This document shows positions 31,538 to 40,208 of a stretch of 64,000 bases of DNA, one piece after another. A program made the translations under genes and the position numbers. Below the pieces are notes generated by a model, which was not told the DNA's origin, made no database searches, and saw only the letters and a program-made list of their open reading frames with translations. Source of the stretch: an uncultured Collinsella sp. (GTDB lineage: Bacteria > Actinomycetota > Coriobacteriia > Coriobacteriales > Coriobacteriaceae); contig CAAEDE010000029.1 in the NCBI GenBank assembly GCA_900754525.1, positions 7,188 to 71,187 on the forward strand, given 5' to 3'. The first letter of the stretch is position 1. Each line of letters begins with the position of its first letter.

Positions 31538-32671
31538 TTAGATGCGGTTCATCTGAGCGGCGACTTTGTTGTACCAGTCCTGCCACGTGGGCGGGCAGTA
31601 CTTTTTGGCCGCAGCCGGGGTAAGGGTGGAGCCGTAGTTGGCGCCCAGATAGGCAACGTGAGCGGAGATGCCCTCACTCCAGCTGCCAAAGCTGCGCCAA
31701 CCGCCGCCACGTGCACTCCAGCCCCAGGCGTTATAAGAATTGGCGCAATAAGCACCCTTGGTGCTCTCGATGCAGGCGATGGCGGGGGACCAACGGGGGT
31801 CGACACCGGTATTCCAAGCGGCGACGGCAAAGTTGTAGCCCTGGCCTGCCATGGGGGAGCCGGCGAGATAATTGTCGATGCGGCTCGTCCACTCATTAAT
31901 GAACGAATCGTAATCGGAACTACCGGTATTGGAGTTGTTCACCGTGGTGTCGATGGTGGTGTTGGTGTTGGTGGCCTGGCTGCTGGAATTGCTGCCGCTT
32001 ACGCCCTCGCCCGAGAGCTTCTCGGCGGCAGCGGCCTTATCGGCCTCAAGCTTGGCAAGCTCGGCGGCATTTTCCTGCTCGGCTTTTGCCTGTGCCTCGC
32101 TGCGGAGCTGCTGGGCCTGCGCCAGCGCATCCTCGGCGTTTTTCTGCTCTGCCTCAAGCTGAGACTTGGCCTGCTGGAGCTCAGCCTTGTTCTGCTCGAG
32201 TTCGGTTTGCATGTTATTGAGCTCTTCGATCTCGTCGACGCTCGAGCTCGTGATCTGGTTGGTGTATTTGCAGGTCGTGATGAACTCACCCAGGCTCTGC
32301 GCGTTGACCAGGAAGCTCACGATGGGATTAGTGCCCTTCTGATACTTGTACAGATCGCGCATGGCGGAGCTTGCCTTGGCCTGCTGCTCGGGAAGCTTAG
32401 CCTCGATTTCCTCGATGCTTGCCTCATTGGAGTCAATCTGCTTTTGCAGGTCATCGAGTTTGGTACGGGCGTCGTTGTAGGCGCTCGTGGCGGCTTCGAT
32501 CTTCTGCTGGGCTGCGGAAAGCTGGTCCTGCGTTGCCTGCGAGGCGGCATACGCCGCAACGGGGGAGAGCATCGGCGTGGCCGTCAGCGCAACGGCGAGC
32601 GCGGCGCTCGTGATGATACGAGCCGGCTTCGACGCAATGAGCGCTGCGGTGCGATGATTCGAATGCTGCAT
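31538..32671 (-). CDS. Secreted coiled-coil protein with lysozyme-like C-terminal domain
   Basis: 377 residues. Signal peptide (basic lead, IITSAALAVALTATPMLSPVAAYA, cleavage after AYA near 40). Residues about 45-235 are heptad-rich coiled coil (SAAQQKIEAATSAYNDARTK...; KAELQQAKSQLEAEQKNAED), as in PcsB/CwlO-type hydrolase regulators. A Ser/Asn/Thr linker leads to a C-terminal domain (about 265-377) with AVAAWNTGVDPRWSPAIACIESTKGAYC and NAWGWSARGGGWRSFGSW, which resembles a lysozyme-like/glucosaminidase fold. Likely a cell-wall remodelling factor. ATG 32671 after AGAGGGA. Confidence 0.72.
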   Translation of the reverse strand: MQHSNHRTAALIASKPARIITSAALAVALTATPMLSPVAAYAASQATQDQLSAAQQKIEAATSAYNDARTKLDDLQKQIDSNEASIEEIEAKLPEQQAKASSAMRDLYKYQKGTNPIVSFLVNAQSLGEFITTCKYTNQITSSSVDEIEELNNMQTELEQNKAELQQAKSQLEAEQKNAEDALAQAQQLRSEAQAKAEQENAAELAKLEADKAAAAEKLSGEGVSGSNSSSQATNTNTTIDTTVNNSNTGSSDYDSFINEWTSRIDNYLAGSPMAGQGYNFAVAAWNTGVDPRWSPAIACIESTKGAYCANSYNAWGWSARGGGWRSFGSWSEGISAHVAYLGANYGSTLTPAAAKKYCPPTWQDWYNKVAAQMNRI

Positions 32672-32734
32672 CCAGTCCCTCTGCAATCAATCGTAGGTTA
32701 TGGTTCGAACGGTATTCTACTACTGCTTTCGACC

Positions 32735-32837
32735 TCAACTTGAACCTTAAAGGTTCCAAAGGGTCAAGTTGAACTTGAGGCTTTGGCTTTGACCTGCAGT
32801 TATGATGAATTGTTGAGAAACCATAGAGTTCAACTTT
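32735..32837 (-). promoter_or_regulatory. Cluster of TCAAGTTGA-type sites
   Basis: TCAACTTGA (32735-32743), TCAAGTTGA (32764-32772, continuing AACTTGAGG) and TTCAACTTT (32829-32837) repeat the same half-sites in both orientations between the coiled-coil gene (-) and the MOSC gene. They could be operators for the secreted cell-wall protein gene. Confidence 0.5.
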
Positions 32838-32905
32838 AACGTTACGGGGGCCTGTTTAAGAGGGGTTTGGGGCTGTAAAAGCTATCTCAACGTGGAGTTT
32901 TACAA

Positions 32906-33538
32906 CTACAGCGTGCCCTCCTGGCGAGCCTGCTCAATCTCTTCGAGCGCCTCGGCGGGGGTGAACGAACAGGTGCCGTCGCCGAGTTTGACTACCTGGA
33001 TATCGTCGCCGATATGGACCTCTCCGCCCTTTAGTACCACGCCGAAAACGCCCTCGTGGGGAAAGATGCAGTCGCCGGCTAGATAGTAGATGGCACAGCG
33101 TGTGTGGCAGACCTTGCCGATCTGACTGATTTCGACCAGGACATCGTTGCCAATCTTGAGCTGCGTTCCCAGGGGGAGCGAGAGTAGATTGATGCCTTGC
33201 GTGGTGAAGTTCTCTCCAAAGTCACCCTCGTGTACGTCGAGCCCGCGTGCCTGCGCCGTCTGGATGGACTCCGCGGCTAAAAAAGAGACCTGGCGGTGCC
33301 AATGTCCGGCGTGCGCATCGGTAGCGAGGCCAAATTGCTCGATGACGGTGTCGCGTCCATCGGCGACGGGCGACTTGCGAGTGCCTTTGTGCTCCGACGT
33401 GTTGATTGAGACGATACGGGCAGGCCCGTTGTAAGCATCGTTTGCGGTGCGTAGGGGAACTGCCGTCTGGGCACGATCCGCAAGTTCGCGCTTGGCGGCG
33501 TCAATGATGGGGTTGTTGATCGGATGAGCCTGGGGCAC
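32906..33538 (-). CDS. MOSC-domain protein
   Basis: 210 residues. ARIVSINTSEHKGTRKSPV, VIEQFGLATDAHAGHWHRQVSFLAAESI, GDFGENFTTQGINLLSLPLGTQLKIGNDVLVEISQIGKVCHTRCAIYY with the conserved Cys are MOSC motifs. The family carries sulfur from cysteine to molybdenum cofactor or acts as molybdopterin-dependent carrier. No moa/mob gene is nearby. The start is GTG 33538, preceded by AAAGGTGCACC. A C-terminal tail of about 20 residues is Glu-rich. Confidence 0.8.
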   Translation of the reverse strand: MPQAHPINNPIIDAAKRELADRAQTAVPLRTANDAYNGPARIVSINTSEHKGTRKSPVADGRDTVIEQFGLATDAHAGHWHRQVSFLAAESIQTAQARGLDVHEGDFGENFTTQGINLLSLPLGTQLKIGNDVLVEISQIGKVCHTRCAIYYLAGDCIFPHEGVFGVVLKGGEVHIGDDIQVVKLGDGTCSFTPAEALEEIEQARQEGTL

Positions 33539-33684
33539 GGTGCACCTTTCGACGGGGCGGGCAACATGTTGAATCCTACAACAATGGTAGGTTCATTGCC
33601 CGTTGTCATACAACGGTGAGCGCCGTCTTCGTGCTGGCCTTCGTGCTGGACGATTACGTTGATTGCCATAGATACGGTGGAGCT

Positions 33685-33714
33685 TTGGGCGCCGGCGGCT
33701 TGGCACGCTAGAAT
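33685..33714 (+). promoter_or_regulatory. Candidate promoter of the ATP-grasp gene
   Basis: TTGGGC (33685-33690), 18 bp, TAGAAT (33709-33714), 56 nt upstream of the ATG at 33771. Rest of the 33539-33770 gap: a weak hairpin CCTAC/GTAGG near 33575 and nothing else I can support. Confidence 0.4.
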
Positions 33715-33770
33715 AAATCAGATGCGCAAAGACCGCCCGTTGTGTGGGCAGTTCATGATAGGAAGTTTCC

Positions 33771-35027
33771 ATGGCATTGCAATTTTCAGAGCGCGAGTTC
33801 ATTCCCGTGCTGCTCGGTGGCGACATCAACGCCTATTCGGTGGCGCGCGCCTTCTACGAGGAGTACCAGGTCAAGAGTCTGGTCTTTGGCAAGTATCAGA
33901 CGGGTCCCGCGTACCGCAGCCAGATTATCGACTACACGCCCAACGTGGATATCGACACCATGCCCGTGATGCTCAAAACCGTCAACGGCATTGCCCAAGC
34001 GCATGCCGACAAGACGATTGTCCTTGTGGGCTGTGGCGACAACTATGTTGCCCTCGTGGCTCAGGCCAAGGATGCCCATGAGTTGGCGGATAACATCGTC
34101 GCGCCTTACGCTCCCTACAGCATGCTTGAGCAGTGTCAGAAGAAGGAGATCTTCTACGAGCTGTGTGAGAAGCATGGCGTGCCCTATCCGCACACGTTTA
34201 CCTTTACCAAGGCGATGCTTAATGCCCAGGGTGAGGCGCCTGCCGAAGTGCTCGACCAGATTGATTTTCCTTACCCGATGATTCTGAAGCCTTCTGACGG
34301 CATCATGTGGTGGCAGCACGAGTTCGAGGGCCAGAAGAAGGCCTATGAGATTGCCGACCGCGCCGAGCTGGAACAGGTCATTCGCGATTCGTATGCCAGC
34401 GGCTACACCGACGACCTGATCTTGCAGGATCGCGTGCCCGGCAACGACGAGTACATGCGCGTGCTCACCAGTTATTCCGACCGCAACGGCAAGGTGCGCA
34501 TGATGTGCCTGGGTCATGTGCTGCTCGAGGAGCATCAGCCCCACGGTGTCGGCAACCATGCCTGTATCATCACCGAGCCCAACGACGAGCTCATGGACGG
34601 CGTGCGCAAGTTGCTCGAGGACCTTCACTTTGTGGGTTATTCCAACTTTGACGTTAAGTACGACGAGCGCGACGGCTCGTTTAAGTTCTTCGATTTCAAC
34701 ACGCGCCAGGGCCGCAGCAACTACTACGTCACCAACAGTGGCTTTAACGTTGCCAAGTATGTGGTGGACGAGTATGTGTTCAACCGCCCGTTTGAACCGG
34801 AGTTTGTGACGGCGCAGGACGAGGCGCTGTGGATGGTCGTCCCCATGGGCGTCGTCGACAAGTACGTCAAGGATCCCGAGCTGCGCGCTAAGGTGCATCG
34901 CCTGGACAAGGAAGGCAAGGGCGCCGACCCTTCGTTTATGAAGGGCGACTTTGTCTTTAATCGCTGGCTGCGCATGTGGCACACCAAGCTGCGCCACTTT
35001 AAGCTGTTCAAGACGTATTACAAGTAG
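33771..35027 (+). CDS. ATP-grasp ligase, D-aspartate-ligase-like
   Basis: 418 residues. An N-terminal pre-ATP-grasp domain (PVLLGGDINAYSVARAFYEEY) is followed by ATP-binding FPYPMILKPSDGIMWWQHEFEG near 165 and metal/phosphate region FKFFDFNTRQGRSNYYV near 305. The protein resembles carboxylate-amine ligases such as the D-aspartate ligase of Enterococcus faecium. The next gene (85 nt downstream) encodes an aspartate racemase, the same pairing as in E. faecium, which supports D-Asp transfer to the peptidoglycan stem peptide. That activity is inferred from context. Cytoplasmic. Confidence 0.72.
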   Translation: MALQFSEREFIPVLLGGDINAYSVARAFYEEYQVKSLVFGKYQTGPAYRSQIIDYTPNVDIDTMPVMLKTVNGIAQAHADKTIVLVGCGDNYVALVAQAKDAHELADNIVAPYAPYSMLEQCQKKEIFYELCEKHGVPYPHTFTFTKAMLNAQGEAPAEVLDQIDFPYPMILKPSDGIMWWQHEFEGQKKAYEIADRAELEQVIRDSYASGYTDDLILQDRVPGNDEYMRVLTSYSDRNGKVRMMCLGHVLLEEHQPHGVGNHACIITEPNDELMDGVRKLLEDLHFVGYSNFDVKYDERDGSFKFFDFNTRQGRSNYYVTNSGFNVAKYVVDEYVFNRPFEPEFVTAQDEALWMVVPMGVVDKYVKDPELRAKVHRLDKEGKGADPSFMKGDFVFNRWLRMWHTKLRHFKLFKTYYK

Positions 35028-35111
35028 ATGAGCGCGGCGCCCGTCCGGTTTGCTTCGGGCGGGCGCGGGTATGATACGCGCAATTGCGCAAGCGTCACCA
35101 AGGAGGCGGCG

Positions 35112-35858
35112 ATGGAAAAGCTGGGAGTTATCGGCGGTATGGGCGCCGAGGCCACGTCGTATTACTACGACCAGGTGGTGCGTCATACGGCTGCTGCCTG
35201 CGATCAGGAACATATCGACATGGTGGTGCTCTCCAAGTCGACCATGCCCGACCGCACGCTGGCCATTAAGACCGGCGAGCATGCCAAGCTGCTGGCGACC
35301 ATGAAAGAGTGTGCCCAGGCACTCGAGTCGCTGGGCTGTGCGCACATTGCCATTCCCTGCAACACGTCACACTACTTCTACGACCAGATCCAGTCGTTTA
35401 CGAAGGTGCCGATTATCCACATGCCGCGTGAGTCGGTGCGCTATGCTCTGGCCGGTGCGGTGATGGGGGAGTGCGAGTTCGACCCCAACCTGAGTATGCA
35501 GGCCGAGCCGGTGCACAAGATTGGCATCATGGGCACCGACGGAACCGTGGGCGCGGGCGTCTACGGCCGCGAATGTAAGGCTGCGGGCGTTGAGGTTGTC
35601 TATCCCAGCGAGAAACGTCAGAACGATGTGATGTCGCTTATCTACGATGATGTGAAGGCCGGACGTGAGCCCGATATGGATAAGTTCGACCGCGTGATGT
35701 GGGAGTTTGCCCGTAGCGGCTGCGACCGCGTTATTCTGGCCTGCACCGAGCTCTCGGTGCTACAGAAGTACCGAGAGATGCCCGAGATCACCCTCGACGC
35801 CATGGATGTCCTGGTGCGCGAATCCATCATCCGCAGTGGCGCCCCCTACCGCCTCTAG
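35112..35858 (+). CDS. Aspartate/glutamate racemase family protein
   Basis: 248 residues. MEKLGVIGGMGAEATSYYYDQVV, the first catalytic Cys in HIAIPCNTSHYF and the second in ILACTELSVL are the paired cysteines of PLP-independent aspartate racemase. Produces D-Asp, the expected substrate of the upstream ligase. ATG 35112 is preceded by AGGAGG at 35101; the 85-nt gap contains no terminator. MurI is a less likely alternative. Confidence 0.85.
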   Translation: MEKLGVIGGMGAEATSYYYDQVVRHTAAACDQEHIDMVVLSKSTMPDRTLAIKTGEHAKLLATMKECAQALESLGCAHIAIPCNTSHYFYDQIQSFTKVPIIHMPRESVRYALAGAVMGECEFDPNLSMQAEPVHKIGIMGTDGTVGAGVYGRECKAAGVEVVYPSEKRQNDVMSLIYDDVKAGREPDMDKFDRVMWEFARSGCDRVILACTELSVLQKYREMPEITLDAMDVLVRESIIRSGAPYRL

Positions 35859-35877
35859 CTTCCGACCCGCCAAAAAG

Positions 35878-35954
35878 GGACAGGTTAATTTTGGTAGGTT
35901 TTATCTGGTGAAACAGTAAAGGCCTCGGCTCGTTTGGTGCGAGCCGAGGCCTTT
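35878..35954. terminator. Bidirectional terminator next to a GGGACAGGTTA fragment
   Basis: AAAGGCCTCGGCTCG (35918-35932) and CGAGCCGAGGCCTTT (35940-35954) form a 15-bp stem with A and T tails, between convergent racemase and ecfT genes. Just before it (35878-35895) is GGGACAGGTTAATTTTGG, related to the complement of the D repeats at 19205 and 20431. Confidence 0.85.
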
Positions 35955-35983
35955 TGCGTTGGGCGGTTGCTGTCGGTGGTGAA

Positions 35984-36730
35984 CTAGAACAGGAAGCCGA
36001 TGGCGATGAGGGCGATGCTGACGATGAGTACGGCGATGTCCAGGCCCTTGATGGGGTAGCGCTTGTACGAGCTGGCGCGCGTACGCAGATAGAAGCCGCG
36101 CTGTTCTGCCGCCAAGGCTGTGGCATCGGTCTTGCCCACGCTCGAGATGAGCAGTGGCACGCACAGTGGCAGCATGAGCTTAAGCTTCTTGATGGGGTTC
36201 TTGGTATCGTACTCGACGCCGCGTGCGGTCTGCGCCTCCATGATGGCATTCATCTCCTGACCAAACACCGGTACAAAGCGCAGCGCCGTGGTAAAGGTGA
36301 AGGCATAGCGATACGGCACGTGCAGCACCTCGACGCAGGCGTTGGCAAGGTCGTTGAGCTTGGTCACCATGAGCATGAGGATGAGTGGTAACGCCACGCC
36401 CAGCAGGCGCAGGCAGGCCTTCGATCCTGTGATGAGGCCCGTGTCGGTGATAAAGCCCCACACCACGTTGCCATCGCGCATAAAGGCCAGCTGGAGCACC
36501 AGCATGATAAGCGCGAGCGGAATCAGCAACTTGAGCAGCGAGAACAGACGGTCGACGACGCCGGCGTAAGCTCCCAGTGCGAGCGTGAGCGCCAGAAAGC
36601 CCAGCAGCGTCGCGTAGGTGTCGGACGAAAAGATGCCGACGATGATGGCGGCGGCGAGGCCCAGTTTGACGACGGGGTTCAGGCGATGCAGCAGTGTGTC
36701 GCCCGGCATGTAGTCGATGACGTTAACCAC
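35984..36730 (-). CDS. ecfT: ECF transporter transmembrane subunit EcfT
   Basis: 248 residues with about six hydrophobic segments, beginning DYMPGDTLLHRLNPVVKL as in EcfT. Two coupling-helix motifs are visible: EAQTARGVEY and AAEQRGFYLR (Ala-x-Arg-Gly type), which contact the ATPases. GTG start at 36730 overlaps the ATPase stop by 8 nt. It forms the energising module with the fused ATPase upstream. Confidence 0.88.
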   Translation of the reverse strand: MVNVIDYMPGDTLLHRLNPVVKLGLAAAIIVGIFSSDTYATLLGFLALTLALGAYAGVVDRLFSLLKLLIPLALIMLVLQLAFMRDGNVVWGFITDTGLITGSKACLRLLGVALPLILMLMVTKLNDLANACVEVLHVPYRYAFTFTTALRFVPVFGQEMNAIMEAQTARGVEYDTKNPIKKLKLMLPLCVPLLISSVGKTDATALAAEQRGFYLRTRASSYKRYPIKGLDIAVLIVSIALIAIGFLF

Positions 36731-38474
36731 GGCGGACCATCTCCTTGGTAATTCGAACGATATCGGTGACTTCGCTCACCTTCGCAAAAGCGGGCGAGAC
36801 TGAGGATACCAGACGGCGCGAGAGTTCGATGACCTGGGGCGGCTCAACGTAGGCATGCTGCATGAGTTCGATGTTCGAGAACAGTTCGTGCGTGCGACCG
36901 CGGTCGAGGATGCGACCGTTGGCCATCACCACGATGCGCTCGGCAAAGTCGGAAACGACTTCCATGTCGTGACAGACCATGATGACGGCGCAACCGCGCT
37001 CGGCCATGGTGCGCACCGTTTCCATGACGGTCATGCACTCGCGGTAATCAAGGCCGCTCGTGGGCTCGTCGAGCACGACGATCTTGGGCTCAACCACTAC
37101 GACGGAGGCAAGCGCCACCATTTGTCGCTGACCGCGCGAGAGCGAGAAGGGCGCCTCGTCGGCCGGTAAGCCAAAGCGGTCGATGACGAGCTGGGCGCGA
37201 CGCAGCGCCTCGGCACGGTCGATGCCGGCAAGCTCCAGGCCAAAGGCGACCTCGTCGAGCACGGTATCCTTGCAGATCTGGCGGTCGGGGTTTTGGAAGA
37301 GCGTTGCGACCTCGCGGGCAATGCGGCTCGTGGGGACGGTTGCAGTATCCAGTCCCGTGACGCGCACGCTGCCCGAGGCGGGCTTAAGCAGGCCTGTGAG
37401 CAGTTTGGTGAGTGTGGTCTTGCCGGCGCCGTTTTGGCCGACGATGCCCACGAGCTCGCCAGGATAGAGCGTCAGGCTAAGGTCGTGTACGGCGGCTCCG
37501 CCATTGGGATAGGCAAACTCAACATGGTCGAAGGTGAGTACGGGTTCGGCGTCCTTGGCATGAGGGCGCAACGACGGTGCATGCGGGGAACCGGCGGGCG
37601 CCTGGGCTTCGATAGCCGCGCGTGCGGGGTCGACGATGCCCGAAATCAGGCGCTCGGCCTCATCGACATCCAGGCAAGGGGTACCGCTTGCCAGGCCATC
37701 GGCCTCGAGGCTATTGAAGATACGCGTGACGCGAGGGCAGTCGACGCCGATGGCACGGAGCTCGTCGGCATGCGCGAAGACCTCGTGTGGCTCGCCCTGC
37801 AGCGCGATTTCGCCATGGTTGAGCACGAGCACGCGGTTGCAGTACTCCGAGAGCAGGGCGACCTTTTGCTCAACGACGACGATGGTGATTCCAAGTGCGC
37901 GGTTTGCCTCACGCAGCGTCTCGAAGACCAACGTGGAGCTGGCGGGGTCGAGTGCCGCGGTGGGCTCGTCTAGAACCAAGACGCGCGGGCGCATGGCGAG
38001 GATGGCGGCGATGGCTACCTTTTGCTTCTGTCCGCCCGAGAGCGTGGCGATCTCGCGGTCGCGCAGGTCGCTGATGCCGACGGTCTCGAGCGTTTCGCTC
38101 ACGCGCTGCTCGATCTGGTCGTGGGGAACGCCAAAGTTCTCGAGGCCAAAGAGCATCTCGTCCTCGACGATCGAAGCGACCATCTGCGTGTCGATATCCT
38201 GTAGCACACTGCCGACGATTTGCGACGCGTCGGTGAGCGAGACTTCGCAGGTGTCGTGGCCGTCGACCATGACGGATCCAAAGAACGTGCCGGTGTAGTG
38301 GTGGGGCACGGCGCCCGACAGGCAGGCGGCAAGCGTGGACTTGCCGGCGCCCGAGGGCCCGATGATGCCGATGAAATCTCCCTTGTTCACGCTGAGCGAG
38401 ATGTGGCTGAGCGCCTGCTCGGTTTGCGTGCCATAGGAGAACGAGACATCGTCGACGTTGATGATCGTTTCCAT
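36723..38474 (-). CDS. Fused ECF transporter ATPase (A and A' in one chain)
   Basis: 583 residues containing two complete ABC ATPases. First: GPSGAGKST near 39, LSGGQKQKVAIAAILAM, LVLDEPTAALD. Second: GQNGAGKTT near 348, LSRGQRQMVALASVVVV (Arg replaces the second Gly of LSGGQ), VVLDEPTSGLD, VCHDMEVVSDFAERIVVM. In most bacteria these are two genes (ecfA1, ecfA2). A Pro/Ala-rich linker near 290-315 joins them. It follows the S-component gene by 129 nt and overlaps ecfT. Confidence 0.9.
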   Translation of the reverse strand: METIINVDDVSFSYGTQTEQALSHISLSVNKGDFIGIIGPSGAGKSTLAACLSGAVPHHYTGTFFGSVMVDGHDTCEVSLTDASQIVGSVLQDIDTQMVASIVEDEMLFGLENFGVPHDQIEQRVSETLETVGISDLRDREIATLSGGQKQKVAIAAILAMRPRVLVLDEPTAALDPASSTLVFETLREANRALGITIVVVEQKVALLSEYCNRVLVLNHGEIALQGEPHEVFAHADELRAIGVDCPRVTRIFNSLEADGLASGTPCLDVDEAERLISGIVDPARAAIEAQAPAGSPHAPSLRPHAKDAEPVLTFDHVEFAYPNGGAAVHDLSLTLYPGELVGIVGQNGAGKTTLTKLLTGLLKPASGSVRVTGLDTATVPTSRIAREVATLFQNPDRQICKDTVLDEVAFGLELAGIDRAEALRRAQLVIDRFGLPADEAPFSLSRGQRQMVALASVVVVEPKIVVLDEPTSGLDYRECMTVMETVRTMAERGCAVIMVCHDMEVVSDFAERIVVMANGRILDRGRTHELFSNIELMQHAYVEPPQVIELSRRLVSSVSPAFAKVSEVTDIVRITKEMVRRG

Positions 38475-38492
38475 GGATACCTTTCATAGTCA

Positions 38493-38536
38493 TTGGGGAC
38501 GTTCTTAAATGACTAGTCGTTTAAGAACGTCCCCAA
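38493..38536 (-). repeat. GGGACG-type palindrome (C2)
   Basis: TTGGGGACGTTCTTAAA (38493-38509) is complementary to TTTAAGAACGTCCCCAA (38520-38536) around TGACTAGTCG. It lies between the S-component and ATPase genes. A partial repeat of the right side, GCTAGTCGTTTGGGACGG, follows at 38539. It shares the GGGACGG theme with the large palindrome at 47538. Confidence 0.7.
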
Positions 38537-38603
38537 AAGCTAGTCGTTTGGGACGGTCTTTGATGACGGGGCCGTGGAGTTGCGGCTCGTCCATCATATC
38601 AGG

Positions 38604-39155
38604 CTATTTGTTGAGCACCTTGCGCAAGGGGAAGAAGAGAGCCTGGACCACGACGGCGTTGAAGACGGCAGTGCCGAGCACGATGGGCACCTTGGCGAGC
38701 GCCGTGGGCAGCGCGGCACCCATGATGACGGTGCCCAGGACGGCGAAGAGGGCACCCGAAACCAGGGTGGTGAGCAGACCGGCGATGAAGGGGTTGACCT
38801 TGCTTCCGCCGATGTTTGACTTGACGAGCGCTGCCATCGTCAGCGCGCCGGCAAGCTCGGTGACAAAGTTGAGGCCAGGGATTGACGTGGTGATCTGGAT
38901 AACGGCGGCCGACAGGATGCCAAAGATGGCAGCCTGGGCAAAGTTTGCCTGCGTGAGCACGATAGCTAGAGCGTAGGCAGCAATGATGAACTGCGGCTTG
39001 ATGCCCGTCGCGGCAAGAGCGTTGCCGACGGTCATGTTGAGGATAAAGCCGGCGGCAAGGAGGATGGCGAGCAGGACGAGCGAGGTGATATCGAGGATGC
39101 CTTTGTCGGAAGCGGCGTTGGCAGAAATAGTACGAGCCTGAGCGTTGGTGGCCAT
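38604..39155 (-). CDS. ECF transporter S component (second copy)
   Basis: 183 residues, five to six hydrophobic segments (SLVLLAILLAAGFILNMTVGNAL; FIIAAYALAIVLTQANFAQAAIFGILSAAVIQITTS; FIAGLLTTLVSGALFAVLGTVIMG). It shares LVLLAILLAAGFILN.TVG and GILSAAVIQITT with the S component at 39365, so the two arose by duplication. RBS AAGGAGA. Probably tryptophan or a related aromatic compound, judged by the leader upstream of the operon. Confidence 0.8.
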   Translation of the reverse strand: MATNAQARTISANAASDKGILDITSLVLLAILLAAGFILNMTVGNALAATGIKPQFIIAAYALAIVLTQANFAQAAIFGILSAAVIQITTSIPGLNFVTELAGALTMAALVKSNIGGSKVNPFIAGLLTTLVSGALFAVLGTVIMGAALPTALAKVPIVLGTAVFNAVVVQALFFPLRKVLNK

Positions 39156-39258
39156 GATGTTCTCCTTAAGGTGGGATTTCAGATAAGAGTGCCCTAGACC
39201 CCCACGAAAGGGGTTAAATCGAAAAGGGGATTAATTTTGAATAATGGAGCACGGAGAC

Positions 39259-39357
39259 GGCTTTACGAGGTACCCCAGGTTGGCGCGAAAGAGGAACGAA
39301 GCGTACTTGGGTACGCGAGCGACGAATGAACGCCAAGATGGGGTGGCTCGTAAAGCC
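39259..39357 (-). repeat. Family A two-helix palindromic element, copy A2
   Basis: Outer arms GGCTTTACGAG and CTCGTAAAGCC; middle helix TTGGCG/CGCCAA; tip GCGTAC-TTGG-GTACGC. Sense (minus) loop strands are GCGTTCATTCGTCGC and CGTTCCTCTTTCGCG. It begins 7 nt after the stop of the S-component gene at 39365 and separates the two S-component genes. Confidence 0.8.
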
Positions 39358-39364
39358 GAGCGGG

Positions 39365-39937
39365 TTAGTTGAGCTTCAGGGCCTTCTGGATGGGCAGGTA
39401 GAGGGCGCCGACCAGAATGGCGTTAAAGACGGCGGTCATGGCGACGACGGGCAGCATGGCGGCGGCGAGCTCGCCTACCACGCCGAGCATGGCCATCTTG
39501 ATGACCATGAAGATGACGCCGGAGACAAAGGTGGTCAGGAAGGTTGCGACAATGGCGGTCGCGGGCTTGACCTGACCGTTCTTGCCGGCGGCGTTGACGA
39601 TGCCGGCCATGAGCATGGCGGCGATGCCCTCGGCGGCAAAATCAACGAACGGCGAAGTGGTGGTGATCTGGATCACGGCAGCCGAGATGAGGCCAATGAC
39701 GAGCGCCTGGCCGATGTTGGGGCGAACGACCAGGATGGTGAGGCAGAAGGCCGAGATGATGAACTCGGGGCTGATCATGCCGCCCGAGATGCCCGAGATG
39801 GCCTTGCCGACGGTGAAGTTGAGGATGAAGCCGGCAGCGAGCAGGATGGCAAGCAGGACGAGGGCGCGGACATCGAGTTTGCCGCGGTCGGCGGTCTGGA
39901 CGGTGCGGGGCTGGGTGGCGGCGGTGTCCTGAGACAT
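39365..39937 (-). CDS. ECF transporter S component (first copy, attenuator-proximal)
   Basis: 190 residues with about five membrane segments (LVLLAILLAAGFILNFTVGKAI; FIISAFCLTILVVRPNIGQALVIGLISAAVIQITT; TAIVATFLTTFVSGVIFMVIKMAML). ATG 39937 follows GAAAGGATTTTCACC; an upstream in-frame codon at 39967 lacks a site. First structural gene after the WWW leader peptide and terminator, so I infer tryptophan uptake. Paralogue of the 38604 gene. Confidence 0.82.
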   Translation of the reverse strand: MSQDTAATQPRTVQTADRGKLDVRALVLLAILLAAGFILNFTVGKAISGISGGMISPEFIISAFCLTILVVRPNIGQALVIGLISAAVIQITTTSPFVDFAAEGIAAMLMAGIVNAAGKNGQVKPATAIVATFLTTFVSGVIFMVIKMAMLGVVGELAAAMLPVVAMTAVFNAILVGALYLPIQKALKLN

Positions 39938-39982
39938 GGTGAAAATCCTTTCGGAAGGGGAGTGCAAGAGAAAAGCGGAGGC

Positions 39983-40112
39983 GCGTGATGCGAATGCGAT
40001 CGGGCTCGAGATAGAAAAAGGCCCCCGGTCGAAACCGGAGGCCTTCCAATCACCTAGAGCGCAAAAACAGGCGTGAGGGACTCACTGTCGACCGATCGTA
40101 TTCGCATCACGC
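39983..40112 (-). promoter_or_regulatory. Long-range pairing spanning the attenuator
   Basis: Segment 39983-40003 (GCGTGATGCGAATGCGATCGG) is complementary to 40092-40112 with one mismatch. The latter is the leader-peptide coding stretch for RDANTIGR. Thus leader codons just after WWW can pair with RNA beyond the terminator, or, closer, GGCGTGA with TCACGCC near 40072. A ribosome stalled on Trp codons would prevent one of these. Confidence 0.6.
40015..40043 (-). terminator. Attenuator terminator of the ECF operon
   Basis: On the minus strand GGCCTCCGGT pairs with ACCGGGGGCC around TTCG, followed by TTTTTCT (40015-40019). It lies between the WWW leader peptide and the first S-component gene. 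Confidence 0.85.
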
Positions 40113-40150
40113 CACCACCAGTTGTTGAGAGACTTCATCGTGTTCTTCAT
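40082..40150 (-). CDS. Tryptophan leader peptide (WWW), 22 residues
   Basis: ATG at 40150, preceded by AAAGGAGCCACCAAC, encodes 22 residues ending NNWWWRDANTIGRQ and TGA. Three consecutive TGG codons followed about 40 nt later by an intrinsic terminator is the classical trp attenuation layout. Translation of WWW would report charged tRNA-Trp and control read-through into the ECF transporter genes. Confidence 0.85.
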   Translation of the reverse strand: MKNTMKSLNNWWWRDANTIGRQ

Positions 40151-40208
40151 GTTGGTGGCTCCTTTCGTGATGCCGTGGCGCGGTCGCACCTAGTTGCTGT
40201 TGCGCTGC

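Noticed and set aside
35905..35930. Possible cyclic-di-GMP riboswitch (GGTGAAACAGTAAAGGC)
   Set aside because: Only a short resemblance to one conserved segment; the region is a 3'-end terminator and lacks the second helix.
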